A stretch of DNA of 12,150 nucleotides from positions 1-12,150 of the forward strand of contig NZ_DATGNU010000104.1 of the NCBI RefSeq assembly GCF_035306585.1. Direction: 5' to 3'. Positions 6,314 through 12,150 of the stretch are shown piece by piece; position 1 is the stretch's first letter, and each line of letters opens with the position of its first letter. The DNA comes from Galbibacter sp035306585. GTDB taxonomy: Bacteria > Bacteroidota > Bacteroidia > Flavobacteriales > Flavobacteriaceae. The position numbers were made by a program, and so were the translations under genes. Below the pieces are notes generated by a model that saw only the letters and a list, made by a program, of their open reading frames with translations, was not told where the DNA came from and made no database searches.

Positions 6314-7117
6314 TTAAGGAAGGAACTCTAGAACAACAAGATAAGCGCAATGATCCGAAGCAATTTGATCACAGATTGTTTTAGATTCAAGTACTTTCCA
6401 AGCCGCTTTAGGAGCATACATAATATAATCTATCTTTTTCTTAGGATCATTAGAGGGAAAAGTAGGCTCAAGCCTGGTTTCTAGGTAGGCTGCATTCCAT
6501 TGCGATTCAAGTATTTTAATAGGCTTACTTGTTGGTATATCGTTAAGGTCACCAGCTAAAATAGCTGGATGATCACCGCCAGCTAACTTCTGATTGATGG
6601 CCTTAACTTGCATCAATCGATCGCGGTTTTCCTTCAAATGGTCTAAATGAGTCCCTATAAAGCGAATGGTATCTCCAGGAGAGATCGTTATGATGATTTC
6701 AGCTGCCGCACGAGGCTCACTTGTTGGCTGATGGGGTAATGCGACACTTTTAGCCGAGAGGATCGGCCATTTGGACAACACCCCTTCACCATAGGCACCA
6801 CCATCATAATCCATCGCTTTAGCATAATAGGAGGTCATTCCTGTTCGCTGTGCTAACTCGGTAGTTAAATCAAGGTTTTTAGCACGATTTGTTTTAAAGT
6901 CTACTTCTTGGAGGGCAACTAAATCAGGAGTAGTACTATTTATCAGTTCTGAAATAACATCAAGATCGAAATCCCCTTTCGCTGTAGCGCCATGTAGGAT
7001 ATTAAGGGTCAAAACCCGCACAATTATTCGTTCTTCGGCAGCCTGTTGCGCTTTTACCTTCCCTGAAACGCAGAGAAATAATACCAGTAGAATTCTAATC
7101 AAAAATAGTTTCACCAT
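6314..7117 (-). CDS. Secreted endonuclease/exonuclease/phosphatase-family hydrolase
   Basis: A 267-aa protein with a Sec signal peptide (hydrophobic residues 4-18, cleavage probably after KAQ near 24) and a complete EEP (DNase I-like) fold. Motifs are TLNILHG (Asn39), LQEVD (Glu71), EPRAAAE (Arg136), GTHLDH (His157, Asp159), AGDLNDIP (Asp190, Asn192), KIDYI (Asp230) and the terminal ASDHCAYLV (Asp255, His256). All metal and catalytic residues are present. Members cleave phosphodiesters in nucleic acids, lipids or inositol phosphates, and the substrate cannot be fixed here. It acts in the periplasm or outside. Lying tail-to-tail with the PhoX-like gene, it could supply monoesters to that enzyme. 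The start at 7117 is supported by the signal peptide. Confidence 0.88.
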   Translation of the reverse strand: MVKLFLIRILLVLFLCVSGKVKAQQAAEERIIVRVLTLNILHGATAKGDFDLDVISELINSTTPDLVALQEVDFKTNRAKNLDLTTELAQRTGMTSYYAKAMDYDGGAYGEGVLSKWPILSAKSVALPHQPTSEPRAAAEIIITISPGDTIRFIGTHLDHLKENRDRLMQVKAINQKLAGGDHPAILAGDLNDIPTSKPIKILESQWNAAYLETRLEPTFPSNDPKKKIDYIMYAPKAAWKVLESKTICDQIASDHCAYLVVLEFLP

Positions 7118-7318
7118 GGAATGAAGGTTTAAATGATTACACGTTAATTGCCGCTTTTACAATGCCCAGCGTGGATACAAAGCGTTAAATTAAAACAATC
7201 CTTAGCATTCTCCCAAAGCTTGCCATTATTTTTTAGAATATAATATTGGACAAGCTATGGTTCATATAAAAATGCTAGTTCACCAACCTAATCCGTGGTC
7301 AATTTATAATAAAGTAGA

Positions 7319-7741
7319 TCAGAACTCGGGGTTGTAATTGATCATCCATTGTATCCCGAATTTATCCACGAAACATCCAAAATAATCACCCCAAAATTGG
7401 TCTTCCATAGGCATCTCTACAGACCCTCCTTCAGAAAGACTAGTAAATAAACGATCTGCTTCTTCTCTGCTTTGCGGATGCAAGGATATATAATTCATAT
7501 TGCCATGCTTTAAGGTTTGGTTAGCAGAAGGCATAATATCGGACGCCATCAAAACGGAATCTCCACTTAATGGTAGGGAAATATGCATAATCCTATTTTG
7601 CTCTTCCTTGGGGATTTTATCACCTTCTGGAGTCTCTGAGAATCTCAATTTGAAAGAGAATTCACCACCAAATACAGATTTATAAAAATTAAATGCTTCT
7701 TCCGCATTTCCGTCAAAATTTAAATACATGTTTACTTTCAT
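7319..7741 (-). CDS. VOC/glyoxalase-fold protein, PhnB-like
   Basis: Starting at the ATG at 7741 gives 140 aa that begins exactly as this family does (MKVNMYLNFDGNAEEAFNFY). The frame is open back to an ATG at 7792, but the extra 17 residues are unlike the family, so the shorter start is preferred. Signature parts are FYKSVFGGEF, IPKEEQNRIMHISLPLSG, LMASDIMPS, the EADRLFTSLSEGG helix and the C-terminal WGDYFGCFVDKFGIQWMIN. This is the PhnB/3-demethylubiquinone methyltransferase-like group of the vicinal oxygen chelate fold. Its members are mostly of unknown function, and the name PhnB does not imply phosphonate use. It is cytoplasmic and apparently a single gene. Confidence 0.85.
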   Translation of the reverse strand: MKVNMYLNFDGNAEEAFNFYKSVFGGEFSFKLRFSETPEGDKIPKEEQNRIMHISLPLSGDSVLMASDIMPSANQTLKHGNMNYISLHPQSREEADRLFTSLSEGGSVEMPMEDQFWGDYFGCFVDKFGIQWMINYNPEF

Positions 7742-7946
7742 AAAAGTCGTATTTTGATTAATACAATAGTTCTTTAATTGATTTACAGCCATCTATAACT
7801 GTTAAAAATCAATAAAGTAAAAGTAAATTATAAAACAGAACCAACCAGGGTAAATTCCGACATTTAGCGGTGTAGTATACGACAATCGATGGAGTAAGGC
7901 CCTAAAAACATTTTGACTTGGACTTGCAAAAAGGTTTATAAGAACA

Positions 7947-7978
7947 AAAATGGATGCCAGTTTCCTAGCATCCATTTT
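7947..7978 (-). terminator. infB: Intrinsic terminator of the nusA-infB operon
   Basis: AAAATGGATGC (7947-7957) pairs perfectly with GCATCCATTTT (7968-7978) around a 10-nt loop, 51 bp beyond the infB stop. On the minus strand the stem is followed by a T-run (ATTTTTG). The flanking A/T symmetry lets it work in both directions, but the only gene ending here is infB. Confidence 0.85.
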
Positions 7979-8028
7979 ATCTATTAAGTTTATTTTATCT
8001 TGTAAATATTGTTTGGTTGAAATAAGAA

Positions 8029-10923
8029 TTAAAGCTTCTTCTTCACCTCAACCTCTCTAAAGCTCTCAACAATATCGCCAATTTGAATATCGTTATAATT
8101 TTTAACTTGAAGACCACAATCGTACCCTTTCGAAACTTCTTTGACATCGTCTTTGAAACGTTTCAATGAAGCCAGCTCTCCAGTAAATATTACGACACCG
8201 TCCCGAATCAATCGAACACCAGAATTTCGGTATATCTTACCATCGGTAACCATACATCCTGCAATAGTACCTACTTTAGAAATCTTGAAAGTTTCTCTAA
8301 TTTCTGCAGTTCCTGTGATTTCTTCTTTCAATTCAGGTGACAACATGCCCTCCATAGCATCACGCAGATCGTTAATCGCATCATAGATGATAGAGTATGT
8401 TCTGATATCTATTTCTTCCTTATCTGCAATACTTCTTGCATTCCCCATAGGTCGTACATTAAACCCTATAATAATGGCGTCCGAAGCGGTTGCTAAAAGT
8501 ACATCTGATTCTGTAATTGGTCCAACGGCTTTGTGAATTATGTTGATATGAATTTCCTCTGTAGAAAGCTTTTGGAATGAGTCAGTCAACGCCTCCACTG
8601 ATCCATCAACATCTCCTTTAAGAATAATGTTCAGTTCTTTAAATTCACCAAGTGCAATTCGTCTACCGATCTCATCAAGGGTAATATGTCTTTGCGTTCT
8701 AACGGATTGTTCACGTTGTAATTGCGTACGTTTTGCTGCAATTTGTTTTGCTTCTTTCTCATCCTCAAATACATTGAACTTATCACCAGCCTGTGGCGCG
8801 CCATCCAGACCTAACACAGAAATTGGGGTTGAAGGACCAGCTTCTGGAATATTGTTTCCGCGTTCATCCTGCATAGCTTTTACTTTACCGCTATGGGTTC
8901 CAGCTAGCAAGTAATCTCCAATTTTCAATGTTCCACCTTGAACAAGAACTGTAGATACATATCCACGTCCTTTATCAAGATAAGCTTCCACAACAGCACC
9001 GACAGCATTCTTATTAGGATTCGCTTTTAGCTCTAATAGTTCCGCTTCTAAAAGTACTTTTTCAAGTAATTCAGGAACTCCTAAACCAGATTTAGCTGAA
9101 ATATCCTGAGATTGAATTTTTCCTCCCCAATCTTCAACTAATAAGTTCATATTGGCAAGACTTTCTTTAATCTTATCAGGGTTCGCCGTTGGTTTATCCA
9201 CCTTATTGATAGCAAACACAATTGGAATGCCGGCCGCTTGAGCGTGGCTTATCGCTTCTTTGGTTTGTGGCATCACATCGTCATCCGCTGCAATTACAAT
9301 AATGGCCATATCGGTTACTTGAGCACCACGAGCACGCATGGCAGTAAAGGCCTCGTGACCTGGTGTATCTAAGAAGGTAATTTTCTGACCGTTCTTTAGG
9401 GTCACTCCATATGCTCCGATGTGCTGGGTAATACCACCACTTTCTCCAGCAATTACATTCTCCTCTCGAATATAATCCAGTAAAGAAGTTTTACCGTGGT
9501 CAACGTGACCCATCACAGTTACAACAGGAGCTCTTGGTTCAAGATCCTCTGGTGCGTCAACTTTTTCCACCTCAGCATCCTCAAGGTCAACCGTAATAAA
9601 CTCTACATCATAACCAAATTCTTCAGCAATAATGGTTAATGTTTCCGCATCCAAACGCTGATTCATTGTCACCATCATACCCAATGACATACAAGCAGAA
9701 ATAATTTTAGTTACAGGAACATCAATAAGGGTGGCGAGTTCACTAACGGTAACAAATTCAGTTACTCTAAGTGTTTTACTCTCTGCCTCTTGTTGTGCAA
9801 TTTCTTGCTCTGTTTTTTGTCGGTGAAAATCTCTTTTCTCTCTACGGTATTTTGCTCCTTTAGACTTAGAGGCTTTACCTTGAAGTTTTTCCAAGGTCTC
9901 ACGTACTTGTTTTTGTACCTCTTCCTCAGTAGGCTCTACTTTTTCTACCGGTCTTTTTTGACCAGCACCTTTACGTCTATTCTTATTATTGTCCTTGTTA
10001 AATCTGTTACCAGAATTATTTCCTGGACGTACATCTTTGTTATCTTTACTTATTCTTCTACGACGTTTCTTTTTGTCATCCGTAGAACTGGTAGACTTAG
10101 CGCCTTTTTTATTAGGATCTTCTTTCGCTTCTTTTTTCTTCTTAGGTTTATTAAACTGGGATAAATCAATTTTTTCACCTGTAAAATTAGGCCCTGAAAG
10201 CTTGGTGTACTTTGTCTTGATTTGCTCTGAATCCACCACCTCATCATCAACGATCATTTTCTTAGTCTTGATGGGAGCTTGTGGTGTTTCAACAGCCTTA
10301 GGCGCTTGTGGCTTTTTCACCTCATCGGATTTTTTATCCTTCACAGGTTCAGTTGATTTTTCTGTGGGATCCTCCACTTTCTTAGGTTCGATTTTGGCTG
10401 TTTTTTCCTCCGTTTGTTTTTCCTGTGGCTGAACAGAAGCATTTTCAGATGGACCAGCCTTTTGTTCAGCTTTAGGCTCGGAATCCGATATTTGTGGTGG
10501 TTCCAACGCTTTATCTATTGGCTTATCTACCTTAGGAACCTCAGCGGCATCATCTTTTTTCTTATCGCTAAGATCGATTTTTCCAACAGTTTTTGGACCA
10601 GAAAGGGTGGCTCGAGCACGAATAATTTCCTGTTCCTCCTCCAATTGTCTTTGGCGCTTTAACTCGTTCTCCTTCTCCAATTCCTGACGGATAGCCTCTT
10701 TCTCCTTCCGTTTTTCCTCGCCAACTTCTTTGGATGCAACCTTTTTACTCCTATCTGTTTGAAATTCGTCTAAAAGAACGTTATACACCTCATTAGTAAT
10801 TTTGGTTGTAGGTCTAGCCTCTATATCAAAACCCTTTGACGATAGATGCTCTACTGCCCTGTCTAAAGAAATGTTTAATTCTCTTAGTACCTTATTTAGC
10901 CTCAATTTTGCGCTTTCAGCCAT
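8029..10923 (-). CDS. infB: Translation initiation factor IF-2
   Basis: A 964-aa IF-2, the GTPase that brings initiator tRNA to the ribosome. A short N-terminal IF2_N helix bundle (about 1-55, KLRLNKVLRELNISLDRAVE) is followed by a long Lys/Glu/Pro-rich low-complexity linker (about 60-390), usual in Bacteroidota, and a second IF2_N domain (about 392-445). The G domain has G1 GHVDHGKT (472-479), G2 GGITQHIGAY (496-505), G3 DTPGHEAF (519-526), G4 NKVD (573-576) and G5 SAK (609-611). Beta-barrel domain II, domain III and the tRNA-binding C-terminal barrel follow to the end (GDIVESF). It starts 42 bp after nusA and must be co-transcribed with it. No frameshift or missing motif is seen. The plus-strand frames inside it are artefacts of the repetitive linker. 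Confidence 0.98.
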   Translation of the reverse strand: MAESAKLRLNKVLRELNISLDRAVEHLSSKGFDIEARPTTKITNEVYNVLLDEFQTDRSKKVASKEVGEEKRKEKEAIRQELEKENELKRQRQLEEEQEIIRARATLSGPKTVGKIDLSDKKKDDAAEVPKVDKPIDKALEPPQISDSEPKAEQKAGPSENASVQPQEKQTEEKTAKIEPKKVEDPTEKSTEPVKDKKSDEVKKPQAPKAVETPQAPIKTKKMIVDDEVVDSEQIKTKYTKLSGPNFTGEKIDLSQFNKPKKKKEAKEDPNKKGAKSTSSTDDKKKRRRRISKDNKDVRPGNNSGNRFNKDNNKNRRKGAGQKRPVEKVEPTEEEVQKQVRETLEKLQGKASKSKGAKYRREKRDFHRQKTEQEIAQQEAESKTLRVTEFVTVSELATLIDVPVTKIISACMSLGMMVTMNQRLDAETLTIIAEEFGYDVEFITVDLEDAEVEKVDAPEDLEPRAPVVTVMGHVDHGKTSLLDYIREENVIAGESGGITQHIGAYGVTLKNGQKITFLDTPGHEAFTAMRARGAQVTDMAIIVIAADDDVMPQTKEAISHAQAAGIPIVFAINKVDKPTANPDKIKESLANMNLLVEDWGGKIQSQDISAKSGLGVPELLEKVLLEAELLELKANPNKNAVGAVVEAYLDKGRGYVSTVLVQGGTLKIGDYLLAGTHSGKVKAMQDERGNNIPEAGPSTPISVLGLDGAPQAGDKFNVFEDEKEAKQIAAKRTQLQREQSVRTQRHITLDEIGRRIALGEFKELNIILKGDVDGSVEALTDSFQKLSTEEIHINIIHKAVGPITESDVLLATASDAIIIGFNVRPMGNARSIADKEEIDIRTYSIIYDAINDLRDAMEGMLSPELKEEITGTAEIRETFKISKVGTIAGCMVTDGKIYRNSGVRLIRDGVVIFTGELASLKRFKDDVKEVSKGYDCGLQVKNYNDIQIGDIVESFREVEVKKKL

Positions 10924-10965
10924 ATAAATTTTTGTTATCCTAATTTTATATTCTTAATACAAAAG

Positions 10966-12150
10966 TTAGTCTTCAAATTCTTCTTTTAGAATCCTAACTA
11001 TCTCAAGAATAGTCTCTTCTTCAAGATCCGTTCTTTTAACAAGATCTTCAATATCATTATCTAATACACTCTTCGCAGTGTCTAGACCTATTCTTTTAAA
11101 CTCATCAATAATCCATTGCTCGATTTCATCTGAGAATTCCGTCAATTCAACATCTTCCTCAACACCTTCTCGCAATACATCTATTTCATAGCCTGTTAAC
11201 TGACCCGCTAGACGAATATTAAAACCACCCTTACCAATTGCTTTTGACACCTCTTCTGGTCTCAATAACACCTCGGCATGCATGGTTTCATCGTTCAAAG
11301 TTACTAAACTTACTTTAGCTGGGCTCAATGCTCTACTAATAAATAATTGTGGATTATTAGTATAATTGATCACGTCAATATTTTCATTCCCTAATTCACG
11401 TACTATTCCGTGAATCCTAGATCCTTTCATTCCAACGCATGCTCCAACAGGATCAATACGATCATCATAAGAATCTACGGCTACCTTCGCTTTCTCACCA
11501 GGAATTCTCACTACTTTTTTAACAGTGATCAAACCGTCGAATACCTCTGGAATTTCTTGTTCAAACAATTTTTCCAGAAACTCTGGTGCCGTACGAGACA
11601 TCACGATCATAGGCTTATTACCTTTTAGCTCCACACCTTCAATAATCCCGCGTACGTTCTCTCCTTTTCTAAAGAAATCAGAGGGGATCTGTTTATCCTT
11701 TGGTAATATGATTTCATTCCCTTCGTCATCCAGCAAGATAACAGCCTTGTGACGGATATGATGTACCTCAGCCGTATAAATCTCTCCGATAAGATCTTTA
11801 AACTGCTTGTATATGGTAGTATTATCGTGCTCGTGTATCTTTGAGATCAGATTCTGACGCAACGCCAAAATAGATCTTCTTCCAAGATCGATTAGCTTCA
11901 CTTCCTCAGAAACATCCTCACCCACTTCAAAATCAGGTTCAATCTTTCTTGCTTCGGATAATGATATTTCCTGATTCTCATCCTCAACCTCGTCATCAGC
12001 TACCACTACACGATTTCTCCAGATCTCCAAATCTCCTTTGTCTGGATTTATAATAATATCAAAATTATCATCGGATCCAAACTTCTTTTTTAGCGCATTT
12101 CTAAATACATCTTCTAAAATGGCCATTAGGGTTACACGATCTATAAGCTT
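10966..12150 (-). CDS. nusA: Transcription factor NusA, 5' end outside window
   Basis: NusA binds RNA polymerase and controls pausing, termination and antitermination. An ATG lies at 12126, but upstream codons in the same frame to the window edge read KLIDRVTL, which matches the usual NusA N-terminus before MAILEDVF. The gene is therefore cut by the edge and the ATG is internal. Counting from that Met, the N-terminal polymerase-binding domain runs to about 105, S1 is about 112-178, KH1 carries GACVGMKG (228-235) and KH2 carries IGKGG (297-301). The acidic helical C-terminus (IEQWIIDEFKRIGL) is short and lacks the two full repeats of enterobacterial NusA, as expected in this phylum. It precedes infB by 42 bp, the conserved nusA-infB operon. 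rimP is expected just beyond the edge. Confidence 0.97.
   Translation of the reverse strand, partial: KLIDRVTLMAILEDVFRNALKKKFGSDDNFDIIINPDKGDLEIWRNRVVVADDEVEDENQEISLSEARKIEPDFEVGEDVSEEVKLIDLGRRSILALRQNLISKIHEHDNTTIYKQFKDLIGEIYTAEVHHIRHKAVILLDDEGNEIILPKDKQIPSDFFRKGENVRGIIEGVELKGNKPMIVMSRTAPEFLEKLFEQEIPEVFDGLITVKKVVRIPGEKAKVAVDSYDDRIDPVGACVGMKGSRIHGIVRELGNENIDVINYTNNPQLFISRALSPAKVSLVTLNDETMHAEVLLRPEEVSKAIGKGGFNIRLAGQLTGYEIDVLREGVEEDVELTEFSDEIEQWIIDEFKRIGLDTAKSVLDNDIEDLVKRTDLEEETILEIVRILKEEFED

Noticed and set aside
7742..7792. Extended N-terminus of the VOC-fold protein
   Set aside because: The 17 extra residues do not fit the family, whose members begin at the Met encoded at 7741.
9790..10662. 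Several plus-strand open frames opposite the IF-2 linker, rich in Phe, Leu and Ser
   Set aside because: They are antisense readings of the Lys/Glu-rich low-complexity linker of infB. They show no domain and no independent start signals.

Overview
The window looks like a piece of chromosome from a Bacteroidota species, most likely a marine Flavobacteriia. The evidence is the AT-rich intergenic DNA, the lack of clear Shine-Dalgarno sequences, the nusA-infB pair with a Bacteroidota-style long IF-2, an Arm-domain tyrosine integrase typical of the phylum, and a short PhoX-type protein. No rRNA or tRNA gene and no CRISPR array is visible.

Left part (1 to about 3845) is one end of an integrative, probably mobilizable, element whose other end lies beyond position 1. 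Reading leftward on the minus strand it carries an intact tyrosine recombinase, an overlapping small two-helix membrane protein, an excisionase-like HTH protein, a winged-HTH replication-initiator-like protein, and a DnaC/IstB-like AAA+ ATPase. The last three are coupled by TAATG and ATGA stop/start overlaps. A large nested inverted repeat follows the ATPase and is a candidate transfer origin or regulatory hairpin. Repeats inside the initiator-like gene make a candidate replication origin. Outside the integrase lie direct repeats, three 10-bp-phased repeats and a 6-7-6 inverted repeat that resembles a recombinase core site. I take these as the element end.

Middle part (about 3850 to 4956) is a scar zone. 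It has a strong terminator, a 41-bp imperfect palindrome, a second tyrosine recombinase gene truncated at both ends, and about 480 bp with no gene. Two unrelated recombinases side by side suggest a repeatedly used integration site.

Right part (4957 to 12150) is host chromosome. It holds a Tat-exported PhoX/DUF839 phosphatase-like protein and a convergent secreted endonuclease/exonuclease/phosphatase-family hydrolase, which may both release phosphate outside the cytoplasm. A small VOC/PhnB-like protein follows, then the housekeeping operon nusA-infB on the minus strand, ending in a clear intrinsic terminator. The nusA gene runs off the right edge: the reading frame continues upstream of the first in-window ATG with family-like residues.

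The most interesting material is the non-coding architecture of the mobile element (candidate transfer origin, candidate internal replication origin, candidate att core with phased arm sites) and the palindrome at the exact breakpoint of the recombinase remnant. None of it proves a new system. The two-helix membrane protein translated in overlap with the integrase is the least understood gene.
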